Shown here piece by piece: positions 35,701 through 45,685 of a DNA stretch of 64,000 nt. Under the pieces are notes generated by a model, which was not told the DNA's origin, searched no databases, and worked only from the letters and a program-made list of their open reading frames with translations. A program made the translations under genes and the position numbers. Where the stretch lies: assembly GCF_003597395.2 (NCBI RefSeq), contig NC_133782.1, forward strand, positions 3,261,450-3,325,449, read 5' to 3'. Within the stretch, counting starts at the first letter, position 1; every line of letters begins with the position of its first letter. This DNA is from Chelonoidis abingdonii. Lineage: Eukaryota; Chordata; Testudines; Testudinidae.

Positions 35701-38700
35701 ACCTTGAAAATGCTACGGACTCTGTAGGTGCGAAGCTAGGTCTGGCAGCAGCCACAGACCTTTCATGCCAAATACCCAGCGCCCACTGAGACGTGAGGAC
35801 CACTGAACAGAGCCGAAAAATACTAGCCACTGCTTCCTGGACGCCTGCTGGTGACACTCCCATGTCTCCTCTCCCTTACACTAGGGTAGCACCACTAACT
35901 GAAGCAGATTGACAACTGATTTACACCAGTGTAACTGAGGTGGAGTCGGGCCCTATTGAATTTGGCGGGAGTGGAGGTCTGGGAGAAGCTTCTGAAGACA
36001 ATAGAGAAACCCCAGGTACAGATAACAATTTAGCAATTCCTGTTGCTCAGGCCTGGTCTACACTATGCGTTTAAACCGATTTTAGTAGCGTTAAACCGAT
36101 TTAACTCTGCACCCGTCCTCAAAACGAAGCCCTTTATATCGATATAAAGGGCTCTTTAAACCGGTTTCTGTACTCCTCCCCAACTTACCATACCCCTCTG
36201 GATTAGGAGTTAGTGTGGCCGCAAATCAACGCATTGGCCTCAACGGGTAGTATCGAGCCAGTCCGCAACCACTGTGACTGCGTCTGGGAACAAGCAATCA
36301 TGAACTCGGATGACTGGCCAGGCAGACAGGAAAGCGCAAGCTTNNNNNNNNNNNNNNNNNNNNNNNNNNNNNNNNNNNNNNNNNNNNNNNNNNNNNNNNN
36401 NNNNNNNNNNNNNNNNNNNNNNNNNNNNNNNNNNNNNNNNNNNNNNNNNNNNNNNNNNNNNNNNNNNNNNNNNNNNNNNNNNNNNNNNNNNNNNNNNNNN
36501 NNNNNNNNNNNNNNNNNNNNNNNNNNNNNNNNNNNNNNNNNNNNNNNNNNNNNNNNNNNNNNNNNNNNNNNNNNNNNNNNNNNNNNNNNNNNNNNNNNNN
36601 NNNNNNNNNNNNNNNNNNNNNNNNNNNNNNNNNNNNNNNNNNNNNNNNNNNNNNNNNNNNNNNNNNNNNNNNNNNNNNNNNNNNNNNNNNNNNNNNNNNN
36701 NNNNNNNNNNNNNNNNNNNNNNNNNNNNNNNNNNNNNNNNNNNNNNNNNNNNNNNNNNNNNNNNNNNNNNNNNNNNNNNNNNNNNNNNNNNNNNNNNNNN
36801 NNNNNNNNNNNNNNNNNNNNNNNNNNNNNNNNNNNNNNNNNNNNNNNNNNNNNNNNNNNNNNNNNNNNNNNNNNNNNNNNNNNNNNNNNNNNNNNNNNNN
36901 NNNNNNNNNNNNNNNNNNNNNNNNNNNNNNNNNNNNNNNNNNNNNNNNNNNNNNNNNNNNNNNNNNNNNNNNNNNNNNNNNNNNNNNNNNNNNNNNNNNN
37001 NNNNNNNNNNNNNNNNNNNNNNNNNNNNNNNNNNNNNNNNNNNNNNNNNNNNNNNNNNNNNNNNNNNNNNNNNNNNNNNNNNNNNNNNNNNNNNNNNNNN
37101 NNNNNNNNNNNNNNNNNNNNNNNNNNNNNNNNNNNNNNNNNNNNNNNNNNNNNNNNNNNNNNNNNNNNNNNNNNNNNNNNNNNNNNNNNNNNNNNNNNNN
37201 NNNNNNNNNNNNNNNNNNNNNNCCCCCTCATTTTATCTCACTAAAAACTCAGTATTTCTTATTCTTGATTCTTTATTACTTCGTCACATAAGTGGGGGGA
37301 CACTGCCATGGTAGCCCAGGAGGGTTTGGGAAGGAGGGAAGCAACGGGTGGGGTTGTTGCAAGGGCACCCCCTAGAATGGCATGCAGCTCATCATTTCTG
37401 TGGGATCTGACACAGAGCAGCTGTGTTCTCTGGTACACTGACTCTCTAGTACACTTGCCCCATATTCTAGGCAGGACTGACTCTGTTTTTAGATACAACA
37501 TAAAGGAGGGAATGACCCGGGGGGTCATTCCCATTTTTGTCTTTGCGCTCCCTGCCAATCTCAGCAAAGGCCAGCCAGGAGCACCCATGAGAGCAGCGGA
37601 CAGTACAGAATGACTGATAACTGTCATCTCATCACCAATTTACAATAGCACAGCAGACACTACAGAACAACTGGTAACCATCTCTGCTACCTTGCAAAGG
37701 CAAATAAATGCTGCTGTGTAGCACTGCAGTATCGCCTCTGGCAGCAGCATCCAGTACACATATGGTGACAGTGGCAAAAGACAAAACGGGCTCCATGGTT
37801 GCCATGCTATGGCGTCTGCCAGGGCAATCCAGGGAAAAAGGGCGCAAATGATTGTCTGCCGTTGCTTTCACGGAGGAAGGAATGAGTGACGACATTTAAA
37901 CAGAATCACCCGCGAAACTGTTTTTGCATCATCATGCATTGGGATATCAACCCAGAATTCCAATGGGCAGGGGAGACTGCGGGAACTATGGGATAGCCAG
38001 GGGATAGCTACCCACAGTGCAACGTTCCAGAAATCGACGCTAGCCTTGGTACATGGAAGCACACCACTGAATTATTATGCTTTGTGTGGCTGCGTGCACT
38101 CAACTTCATACAATCTGTCTTACAAAACCAGTTTATGTAAAATTGGAATAATCCTGTAGTGTAGATGTACCCTCAGTGAGAGGAGGAGGGAGATGAACCC
38201 TCAGCAGCTGCCTTTAGAACAAACACCACTATGCACTGCCTGACAGCGAGGGAAGCAGCCCCAGGAAAACCTAGCAGCTTCCTTTGGGGTGAGGGCCCCG
38301 GTACCACGTTCCAACTGACTGCCCCAAAGCAGCATCTGTCCTGGCTCCCGTACCTGGTTCTTTTACACAGAGGCATTTGCCATAGCTGCCTTCTCCCCCC
38401 AGCCCTGTTTTCAGATCCCAGGACTCAAAGTGGCACCATGCTGTGCTGGGAGAAGGCTCATTTGTGGCCACGAGGATTCGATATGGTTTGGCTTTCCCCT
38501 CCAGTTAATAATGCACCTTGGACCCATTAAGTTGTTATGGTCAACATTACATATTTGCTAAATGCCTGCAACATTTGTGTTCCTAGCTGTAGCTGGAGGG
38601 ACTCCACTGAAATGCCAAGGAATTTACGAGTGTCTATTACGCTTTTAGGTTTTTATGATATTTTTTGCATTCTCTCTCGACAATTTGTTTGGGAGCTGGG

Positions 38701-41700
38701 AGCAGAGCAGCTGAAAGAAGTTTGTAGTTCCTGGCCTAGCTTGGGAGGGCACCAGCTGAAACAGACAGTCTACTCAACGAGCCATGGGCGTGTGACAGAG
38801 TGCTGAGAACCAGAAGCTGAGCCAGTAAATCCAATTAGCTCCCCTGGAGAGGGCCTGATTGAGGGGAGGGGTGGCTAATGACTAGTTCGGCCTGAGCAGG
38901 GCAGAGCTAAGGGGATAATTAGCCCATTAACTGCCAGAATGGGAAAGGAGCACCGGAAGGAAGTGCCAGGAGAGCCGAGCCGAGCCATGCCAGGGTACAG
39001 GTAGATCTCTGCATGGAGCAATCTCTCCCCACTCTGATGATTCTATAACACCGTAGAATTGCTGCCCGGGGCTGTACAAGGGTGATGGCTGATAAAGCAC
39101 AAATACAGTGCTGTGCGGTGTTACAGACAGGGGGGATCAAAGCCATTTCTAGGAGAAGACAGGAGTGTAGGGCCATGCCCGTCCCAGGGGCTCATGCCTG
39201 GTGTGCACACACACTCGCACTAGCTCTCAGTGTGCCAGCACGAGTATAGCCAGCCGTGTAGCCGCAGCACAGGGAGCGTTGTGGCGGCAGAGCCCAGCTG
39301 TGCCGCATGCAAACTGAACTAAAAACCAGTGGGTTTGTGCTCGGCCCAGCTCAGCCGGGCCCCCACTGCCGCTTTCTGGGCTATTTATACTCACGCTGGT
39401 TCCGTGAGAGTGACACGAGGGGGGGCCAACCACACCCCTATCCTGTAGTATAGACCTAGCCATGGAAAAATCACAAACAAAACGATTTCCTTTCCCGAGG
39501 TCTAGCTGTGCTCAAAGTGTAAGAGAAGCAGCTTAGAGTAACGCATCCCCCCATGCAGCCCACACAGGCTGTTTGCGAGCTCTCGGCCTTTTGGGCACCA
39601 TCCCACTCTGCTTGGTGAGTTTGGCCATGTCCCTTAAAATCACATGAAGGGCAAGTAAACATGAGTGTTAGTGCTGATCCTGGGCTCATTCACACCAGCA
39701 TAGCTCTGCTGGCTTCAGTGGACTTCCTCCTGATTTACACCGGACACCTGACTCGTGCAGGCTCTAAACTGGTGAGACTCTGTAGCTGTGGGGAATGTTT
39801 TGGAGCGTGTTGGTCAGGCAGCCCTGGCTCATAGACTGCAGAGGGAACTTTGCCTAAGCCAGGGCTGCAGGGCTGGGCCCATTCCGGGAAGGTGTGGGTT
39901 TCACACAGTCATCCCTTGCACCAAGGGTGCTTGGGAGTCAGGTTCCGCTTCACCCAAATCTCCAGAGCTGAGGAGAGGGGAGTGTACATTTTGGGGAGAG
40001 GGAAGGGAATGGAGTGGCAAACTCAAGGCCCAGACTGGTAACTTCAACAGAGAGCAGGAAAACAAGTGAGATGCACTGGTTAGCACTATCCCTTCCAAGC
40101 CCCAAGGTGGGGAGGGGGAGGTATGCATCAGCCCTGACAACATGAATGGGAACCGCACATATAACGATGGGAGGTAGCCTTAAAAAAAATTCAAGAAAGA
40201 ACTAGATAAGTTCATGGAGGACAGGTCCATCAGTGGCTATTAGCCAGGCTGGGCAGAGATGGTGTCCCTAGCCTCTGTTTGCCAGAAGCTGGGAAGGGGC
40301 AACAGGGGATGGATCACGTGAGGATTCCCTGTTTTGTTCATTCCCTCTGGAGCACCTGGCATTGATTACTGACAGAAGACAGGATACTGGGCTGGATGGA
40401 CCTTTGGTCTGACCCAATATGACCACTCTTATGTGTTCTCAGACATAGAAATCACCAGCATGAGAGTATGTGAAGCAGGATTAGTTTTGTGGAAGAGGGG
40501 AGAGCGGGAGTGAGGCCAGCAAAGAAATAACTGATGCCAAAAGGAGCTATTGTAATTAGACACGTTGTTTTAAGTATTGATTTTATGTTGCATGCCTCTC
40601 ACCTGCCCTGTATATATGGAGTCCTTAGAGATGATCCCAATCCAACCCCCCAGACATGAGGACTCCCAAGCTGTGCATGGAGTTTACAGGTCCCATCATG
40701 ACAGCCCCAGGCTCCAAATCCCTCAGATCCGCATTTTGCAGGTGGGCCATAGCTCTTTTATTGATGATGATGCTAGGAGAAAAAGGGACGCGAGAATCCC
40801 AAGGTAGCACTTAGTTATGCAGGTGAGGTCTTTGTTCTGATTGACTCGCAGACTGTGAGGGCATCGGGGATTCTGGCTCCCATCCAGCACACCACTTAAG
40901 CACATAGAATCATAGAATGTCAGGGTTGGAAGGGACCTCAGGAGGTTATCTAGTCCAACCCCCTGCTCAAAGCAGGGCCAATCCCCAACTAAATCGTCCC
41001 AGCCAGGGCTTTGTCAAGCCGGGCCTTAAAAACCTCTAAGGAAGGAGATTCCAACACCTCCCTAGGGAACCCATTCCAGTGCTTCACCACCCTCCTAGTG
41101 AAAAAGTATTTCCTAATGTCCAACCTAAACCCCTCCACTGCAACTTGAGACCATTACTCCTTATTCTGTCATCTGCCACCACTGAGAACAGTCTATGCTT
41201 CAGTGAGACTACTCACATGCTGAAAGCTAAGCAGGAGCATAGTTGCTTTGCTGGGGCGGAGCCCAATTTGGTACATGAACTGGATGAGAGAGCAAAGAGA
41301 AGTTTTGTGTGGCTAACGCACCAATTCATACAAGCCTAAAAGTCTTTGCTCTTCTCTCTTGGTCAGGTCTCAGTCAGATCCCATCAGCTGGGGCTGGCCT
41401 ATTCCCACAGACACTTCAGGCTCAGTATTAACAACCAGTAGCCAGGGTCATGCTGCTGCACCTCCTCTGCTCGGCTCTGTGCTACTGGGGAACTGCCCAG
41501 CAAAAGAGCCCCTAGGAAGAAGAGCAGAAAGGATCTCAGTCACTCCGTCAAGCAGAGGAAGCCAATGACACAACCGAGCCAGAGCCACACCCAGCCAATC
41601 ACTCACTTTCTCACCTGTAAAGATCACAGAAGGAGGGATGGAAAGGAACCTTGACCCATCGACCATCAGAGGAATAATGTTCTGGAACAGCCTTCTCAGG

Positions 41701-44700
41701 GGAGCAGAGGGTGCAAAAAACCTCGTTTATGGAGGGGATGGTGTGATGAGACTGCCTACAGTGGCATGGAGCTGAACTGAGACTAGAGATGGGACACCAG
41801 GTAGAGAGGGCTCTGAGTTACGACAGAAAATTTTTTCCCAGGTGTCTGACAGCTGGGTCTTGCCCACATGCTCAGGGTCCAACTGATGGCCATATTCTGG
41901 GTCAGGAAGGAATTTTCCCCAGGTCTGATTGGCAGAGATCCTGGCGGGGGGGGGGACGAGGGGGGTTTGCCTTCCTCTGCAGCATGGAGCCCGGGTCACT
42001 TGCACATTTAAACTAGTGTAAATGGTGGATTCTCTGTATCTTGAAGTCTTTAAACCATGATAGGAGGCCTTCAGGACCTCAGCCAGAGTTTAGGAGTCTG
42101 TCTGTGATGTGCAGGAAGTCAGACTAGATGATCACGATTGTCCCTCTGGCCTGAAAGTCTAGGAGTCACAAAACGGGGTGTGCAGGTAAATCTGATCTGA
42201 AGCCAACTGAGCTCAATGGGAGTCTTTTCATTGGCCACAAAAGGCTTTGGGTCAGGCTCTTAGTGTTTGAGGTCGAGAGCTCTGGCCTCATGTAAGGGAA
42301 GAAGTGCATAAGGGCTGCCCATGCTCTGCTACTCCGCCAATGGACTTCAGTCCTGACCCTCAATAGCCCTGCTGCTCTGGTCTTGGGCAGCTGTTCCTCA
42401 GAATCTATTCACTGCTCAATTTATGTCATGCAGAATCATTTGTACCAACCACTGTGAAGCAACCTATGATCTACTAGAACCTGAACAGGGAACATATCTG
42501 AGCCACGTGGTAGCTTGAAGTTGAGCTATAAATAGCCAACGTGCCTTCAAAGGAGGAATTGGGCATCATGGATATAGAACTCGCCTTGTCCTCCAGGATA
42601 TTTCCTAGTGGGGTGTTCCCCAAATTCCCTTTGCTGGGCCACTGCACAGCTACTGGCTGATGCTACCATTCTTTGATGGCTCTGTGAAGGTTTAAATGTA
42701 CAGTGTGGACAATAACTGAGAACTGTTTGAAGGTCAAATCCCTGAGACCATGAGGGGGACCCTGGGCCCATGAGCAATCGCAGGCACCTGAATCATCAGT
42801 GATTGTTTTTAAATATTTCTTTCACTCCCTGCTGTTTCACTATATCAGGTCTTGCTATTTCTAAGTTGGCTGGAGCCAAGGCACCTGTGTTTGTTAAGCC
42901 ACAGCTCTGATTTCCTGTGAAGTGGCTTGGCATTGCCGGAACTCCATTCACAAGCAGAGATATGCATCTGATGAAGAGGTTATTCACCCACGAAAGCTCA
43001 TGCTCCAAAATGTCTGTTAGTCTATAAGGTGCCACAGGATTCTCTGCTGCTTTTACAGATCCAGACTAACACGGCTACCCCTCTGATACTTGACACAAGC
43101 AGAGAGTAATTCCTGATTTACACCCATGTCAGTGAAATCTGAATCAGACCCAGAGGCGGGTAGGTGACTTGCCCACAGGCAGGCAGATAATCAGTGGCAG
43201 AGCCAGAACAGAACCCAGGAGCCCAGCTCCTTTCAGCATTACAAAAACCACTCCTCCCACAAGCACAGACAATGAGCCGGATTCTAACCTCAGTTATGCT
43301 GGTATAAGCTTGAAGTTTCTCTGTAGAATTTAAGGGGGTTTCTCCAGTATAGTATAACCGAGGTCAGTATCTGGCCCCATATTTTGCCCCTCTTGATTTA
43401 AGCAAATTCTCTTTACAGGCTGGTGCCTTACAATAGGGTGACCAGATGTCCCGATTTTATAGGAACAGTCCTGATTTTTGGGTCTTTTTCTTATATAGGC
43501 TCCTATTACCCCCACACTGTCCCGATTTTTCATGTTTGCTGTCTGGTCACCCTACTTCACAAGCCCCCCGTAACAGACTTCATGCTGAATCCCAGAGGCG
43601 TGCTTGCCTGCTCTCAGAGGAAATGTTTGGCATCTGGTTAGTCTCTGCAGCCAGAGACAATCCCAAAGGTACTGTCTGGCTCTCAGAATGCACTTCAAGC
43701 AACACCAGCTGAAGGATGAAAGAAAATGGCAATTGGAGAGACAGAGACTGGACCAGACTCCAGGAGCCCTATCCCCCCGTCGCAGGATGAGAGCAGCCAG
43801 TGGCAATTACTGGACTCTGCAGCAAAAGCCCTGAACTCCCTGTGTTTGTCCCATGAGCAGTGCAGCGAACTTTGCTTGGCTATGCAGCCTTGGGGCCATT
43901 TGTCTTAGACATGTTGTTGTGTTCGTCAGTTGTGCAATACTTTAAATACGAGATGAACTGATGCCATGTGTTTATCTACACCGCAGAGTCAGTGGGCCAG
44001 ATCCTCAGCTGATGTAAATCAGCACAACCCCATTGATTTCCATGGAACCCCATGGATTTACACCAGCTGAGGATCTGGCCTTTTGTATTGAATCTTCAGA
44101 ACATGAAGAACATTGGCACATGCCTGCAGCATGGTTGGCACATGCCATGTGCGATCAAAAGGCTTTGCAATGGATGTGTCTTGCACAACACATGATGAAC
44201 ACCCACCCGTCAACTCAACACCTTTCACAAAAGCACACAATAAAAACACAGAACATTGACTTGATTCCCATGAGACAACTGAGTAGCCCTTTTCCCATTA
44301 ACACTGCTCACTTCTCCAGCAGACTCTGATTACAAAAGTGAGTTGCTCAGGACACAGGACAAGGTATAAAAACAGGGGCAGGCCTGATGGCTGCAGAATT
44401 CAGACTGATCTGTCTGACGGCCCTAGGCGCTTCCTGCCCTGTTTCAAGCCAGATGCAATATGATCTTCACCCACTGTTGGCCATTGACTCTGACCATACG
44501 TAAGTGCTAGACATCAGCGGAGGCAGAAAGAAGATGCTAAAGGAGGCCGCTCCTCAGACAGCTGGTGCAGAGAGGGCTGGGACAGGAACGGTCTCTCTGA
44601 GCAGGTCTGTTCTTTCATGGGAGGATCTATCTGCAACAGCAGCTGGGAAGAGCAAAGCCTGAGCCTTCAGACAGCAGTGGGCTCGTGGTCCCCACACCAG

Positions 44701-45685
44701 GATGAAATGTCTTTTTCACCCAAGGAATCCCAGCTAGCGGAACAGATTAGGGAAGTTCACCAAAGTAGAATTTACCTCAAAGAGCCAAACTTACCCTTGG
44801 TGCAGTTGACTCAGAGACGACACCGGGATGAATTTGGACCAAAATATTTGAATCTGTTTAGTGAGGAGCTCTGGCCCTGACTTTCCTACCCTCCCCACTC
44901 AAACAGAAATATCGACCCTGGAAAGGGTGGGCAGCCAATCTGCTATGCGTGGGATTCCAGTGCTCTGCAATGGCACAGCCACTCACCTGGGCACCTGCCA
45001 TGGTAGCTATTGCTCCCCTACTTTTGAGACAAGGTATTGCACAAAACTTGGAATCACCATGAAAACTGGCCAGTTCTGCACTGTCTCAAACCCATTACCT
45101 CAACAGGCTCTCCAGGTGACAGTCAGCTAAATTACCCATCCTCCCTTCCCCAAAATGACCTATATATAGAACACTCCCACTGTGCTTTGCCTCTTCTGGG
45201 CACTTTTGCAAACCTCAGCTGAGCTAGCCCCACAGCAGCGCCACGCAGTGCAGAAGTATTCGCCCCCCACATACAGATGAGAGTGAGCTAACGATGAGGG
45301 GGACACCAAGGGATCAAACAGCAAAGTTTGTGTCTGCTGTCATAAATTAGCCCCGGACTCTCCTTTTGCATTGCTCAGTGCCCTGTCCCCTATAACAGCC
45401 ATCTGACTCAGCTCCAGGCATGACTAAAATGCCCCCTGCATGCCTCCCTCATCCTATGGCGAGAATGTTGCCAGACGATTATTTGTTTTCCCATCTGCCA
45501 ATTCTTCCAGTTGCTTGGGCTCTCTCTGAGCCCAGGCTGCCCTCCCCGAGTGCAGCTCTGCCTGTTGCTATCAAGCTAGAAAGGCGAACTGCAGCGTGTA
45601 CTGTACCTTGTTTCTTCCTTCTGTTCTGCATGCGCATTTCCATGGAGTTGATGAATAACAGCAACATGAAAAGTATCCACTGCAT
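20704..45685 (-). CDS. RSPO4: R-spondin 4, whole gene (five coding exons)
   Basis: Secreted activator of Wnt/beta-catenin signalling. R-spondins bridge LGR4/5/6 receptors and the E3 ligases ZNRF3/RNF43, so Frizzled is spared from turnover. The coding segments are 45607-45685, 27834-28022, 27131-27274, 26461-26646 and 20704-20783: 678 nt, 225 codons plus stop, with no break. Domains: signal peptide about 1-19; basic NRRKKQ at 21-26; furin-like repeat 1 about 34-91; furin-like repeat 2 about 91-136; TSP1 about 138-198; lysine-rich tail 200-225. R60 and Q65 align with RSPO1 R66 and Q71 (ZNRF3/RNF43 contact). F100 and F104 align with RSPO1 F106 and F110 (LGR contact). The match is to RSPO4 rather than RSPO1-3: NRRKKQ, the NCTGC spacing, IRQYG and [11 protein letters not shown] are shared with human RSPO4 as I recall it. 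Human RSPO4 has 234 residues. All introns are phase 1 with GT-AG ends. In humans, loss of RSPO4 causes anonychia. Confidence 0.95.
20960..21260 (+). repeat. Two adjacent MIR-like SINE pieces
   Basis: Both halves show the MIR/CORE-SINE run: CCTCAGTTTCCCC with AAGTGGGGATAATA in the first, and a GGGTGACCGTAGGCAGATCACTTAA then TCTGTACAATGGGAGGA series in the second. They lie in intron 4, about 180 bp upstream of the last RSPO4 exon in transcript order. Confidence 0.65.
24364..24393. repeat. ACAAC pentanucleotide repeat
   Basis: Four to five tandem ACAAC units passing into a CA run, in RSPO4 intron 4. Confidence 0.85.
26228..26331 (-). repeat. Turtle interspersed repeat (GGGGTAGCCGTGTTAG type), copy 1
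   Basis: On the minus strand it starts TATCAGAGGGGTAGCCGTG and runs through a GTGGGTATTCACCCACGAA palindrome. It ends 130 bp from RSPO4 exon 4. The same unit occurs at 42963-43091 and, as a hairpin, at 52139-52348. An internal segment present in the other copies is missing. Confidence 0.8.
26461..26646 (-). CDS. RSPO4: RSPO4 coding exon 4: thrombospondin type 1 domain
   Basis: Encodes residues 138-199 plus one base of codon 200. The TSP1 signature is clear: GPWSEWSLC, then RTCG, KTRTRE and the ESRKC...HCPG end. The TSP1 domain in R-spondins binds heparan sulfate proteoglycans. It has seven cysteines (140, 151, 158, 160, 182, 191, 197) where the family has six; C160 is the extra one. The exon is 186 nt, exactly 62 codons, so skipping it keeps the frame, as in the known human isoform without TSP1. 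The acceptor is CTGCCAG and the donor G followed by GTGAGG. Confidence 0.96.
27131..27274 (-). CDS. RSPO4: RSPO4 coding exon 3: furin-like repeat 2
   Basis: Encodes residues 90-137 plus one base of codon 138. The CFSKDFC segment keeps the two phenylalanines (F100, F104) that insert into LGR4/5/6. It is followed by [12 protein letters not shown] and CPPNTT, in which N126-T-T is a glycosylation sequon. The acceptor reads CCTGCAG and the donor G followed by GTAAGT, a consensus donor. The exon is 144 nt. Intron 3 is only 484 bp and intron 2 is 559 bp, so exons 2-4 sit close together. Confidence 0.96.
27395..27540 (-). repeat. Old SINE fragment (MIR/CORE-like), antisense
   Basis: Contains CCCATTTTAGGGACGCAGAAAGG, then CACACAGCAGAGCAGTGACA, GGAATAGAACCCAGGAGTCC and CGCTACCACTAGACCACC, the characteristic series of this SINE type. 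It lies in RSPO4 intron 2, between exons 2 and 3. Confidence 0.6.
27733..27806 (-). mobile_element. CR1 3' terminal fragment
   Basis: CTAGAACCGGAAGGGACCTT followed by GGTCATCGAGTCCAG and CCCCCTGCC is the reverse complement of a CR1 3' end. It lies within 30 bp of the RSPO4 exon 2 donor. Confidence 0.7.
27834..28022 (-). CDS. RSPO4: RSPO4 coding exon 2: furin-like repeat 1
   Basis: Encodes residues 27-89 plus one base of codon 90. Cysteines 35, 38, 41, 47, 50, 69, 73 and 88 follow the furin-like pattern. The hairpin [14 protein letters not shown] carries R60 and Q65, which align with the RSPO1 residues that bind ZNRF3/RNF43. N34-C-T is an N-glycosylation sequon. The acceptor is a pyrimidine-rich run ending TTGCAG; the donor is A followed by GTACGT. 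The exon is 189 nt (63 codons). Confidence 0.96.
28450..28520 (+). repeat. Old SINE fragment
   Basis: ACAATAACATCTGCTTTTCC, then ACACCATTCCCCCAAGGATC and CAAAGCACTA. The same segment recurs at 29911-29965, so both are copies of one ancient family. Confidence 0.6.
29367..29908 (+). mobile_element. hAT-type non-autonomous transposon with perfect 8-bp duplication
   Basis: Left end CAGGGCTGTCCC, right end GGGATGGCTCTG, an imperfect terminal inverted repeat. It is flanked by identical 8-mers ATTACAAT at 29359-29366 and 29909-29916. The 542-bp interior is G-rich and has no transposase. It interrupts or abuts the SINE fragment at 29911. It lies in RSPO4 intron 1. Confidence 0.88.
29909..30115 (+). 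repeat. Old SINE fragment (MIR/CORE-like)
   Basis: Starts with the ACATCTGCTTTTCC segment shared with 28450. It continues through GAGGTGGTATTACTTCC and AGAACCCAGGAGTCCTGAA to CTAACTGTTACATCACC, the same series as at 27395-27540. Confidence 0.6.
30881..31020. repeat. CA/TG-rich simple repeat cluster
   Basis: About 140 bp of alternating purine-pyrimidine sequence with CA, TG and CG steps, prone to Z-DNA. Several overlapping open frames here are artefacts of the repeat. Confidence 0.9.
31778..31801. repeat. CA dinucleotide repeat
   Basis: About twelve CA units without interruption, in RSPO4 intron 1. Confidence 0.9.
32772..34065 (-). mobile_element. CR1 LINE with reverse transcriptase remnant
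   Basis: The longest transposon copy with coding traces in the window, about 1.3 kb and antisense to the plus strand. Minus-strand frames at 33674-33910 and 33324-33734 show the CR1 reverse transcriptase signatures: [24 protein letters not shown], then after a frame change [19 protein letters not shown] and LIKFADDTK (the FADD catalytic box). The 3' untranslated part ends near 32772 in an AATAGAACCATAG-type tail. It is truncated at the 5' end (near 34065) and frameshifted near 33700, so it is inactive. The same strand as RSPO4 carries the sense sequence. Confidence 0.92.
34066..36045. other. Intron 1 stretch, little recognised
   Basis: About 2 kb of intron 1. A partial turtle repeat (AGCAGTAGCCGTGTCAGCC near 35513-35535) runs into a MIR-like piece (35540-35660). 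The rest is not recognised. Confidence 0.45.
36051..38171. mobile_element. DNA transposon containing the assembly gap
   Basis: Ends GCCTGGTCTACACTA on the left and, as reverse complement, GGTACATCTACACTA on the right. The pentamer CTCAG occurs immediately outside both ends (36046-36050 and 38172-38176). Near the left end there are repeated AAACCGAT motifs and a TTTATATCGATATAAA palindrome. It spans about 2.1 kb including 879 undetermined bases. The class is unsure (PIF/Harbinger or hAT are possible). No transposase is visible in the known bases. Confidence 0.65.
36344..37222. other. Assembly gap (879 N)
   Basis: Undetermined bases inside the transposon. The long X-filled frames across it are meaningless. 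Confidence 1.
38791..39127 (+). mobile_element. Possible solo LTR fragment
   Basis: Begins TGTGACAGAGTGCTGAGAA, like the LTR heads at 46780 and 49883, and could end at GTGTTACA (39127). No target duplication is evident, so the boundary is a guess. Confidence 0.35.
40188..40440 (+). mobile_element. CR1 LINE 3' end, sense
   Basis: CATGGAGGACAGGTCCATC, then GGGCTGGATGGACCTTTGG and the CTTATGTGTTC terminus. Same family as 4310-4840. Non-coding. Confidence 0.85.
40903..41195 (-). mobile_element. CR1 LINE 3' end, antisense
   Basis: Starts with the CR1 tail unit (CATAGAATCATAGAATG) and GGTTGGAAGGGACCTCAGG on the plus strand, continuing through the usual 3' region (CACCTCCCTAGGGAACCC). Confidence 0.9.
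41637..42172 (+). mobile_element. CR1-type LINE 3' region, sense
   Basis: Blocks TTTATGGAGGGGATGGTG, AGGAAGGAATTTTCCCC and AGTCAGACTAGATGATCAC are in the order expected for a second CR1 subfamily, ending near CTGAAAGTCTAGGAG. Non-coding. Confidence 0.75.
42963..43091 (-). repeat. Turtle interspersed repeat, copy 2
   Basis: Reverse complement of the GGGGTAGCCGTGTTAG-type unit, more complete than copy 1; it includes AGGTGCCACAGGATTCTC on the plus strand. Confidence 0.85.
43434..43554 (+). mobile_element. TA-flanked 120-bp MITE, copy 4
   Basis: TA-GGGTGACCAGATGTCCC to GTCTGGTCACCC-TA, the best-kept copy, with both TA duplicates. In RSPO4 intron 1. Confidence 0.92.
43993..44082. mobile_element. 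Short palindromic MITE (GGCCAGATCCTCAGC)
   Basis: GGCCAGATCCTCAGCTGATG at the left is the inverted repeat of CACCAGCTGAGGATCTGGCC at the right, with a short spacer. Related shorter or decayed versions occur near 32549-32634, 43273-43378 and 46405-46490. Confidence 0.7.
45607..45685 (-). CDS. RSPO4: RSPO4 coding exon 1: signal peptide
   Basis: Encodes residues 1-26 plus the first base of codon 27. It starts [17 protein letters not shown], a short hydrophobic signal peptide, and ends with the basic NRRKKQ that is also seen in human RSPO4 at this place. The start is an ATG with an in-frame TAA six codons upstream, so no longer N-terminus is possible on this exon. The exon ends CAA-G followed by GTACAG, a usable but not strong donor. 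Intron 1 is 17,584 bp. Although the exon is only 79 nt, its junction phase and the conserved NRRKKQ make the call firm. Confidence 0.9.

Larger units (their letters stand above)
28023..45606 (-). other. RSPO4: RSPO4 intron 1 (17.6 kb)
   Basis: Large first intron with no coding sequence of its own. It holds a hAT element (29367-29908), CA/TG-rich simple repeats, a 1.3-kb CR1 (32772-34065), a DNA transposon containing the assembly gap (36051-38171), CR1 pieces at 40-42 kb, copies of the common turtle repeat and one TA-flanked MITE. The donor is G followed by GTACAG; the acceptor ends TCTCTTGCAG. Confidence 0.85.

Noticed and set aside
36203..37314. Open frames of 334-343 codons across 36203-37314
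   Set aside because: They are almost entirely undetermined bases of the assembly gap.
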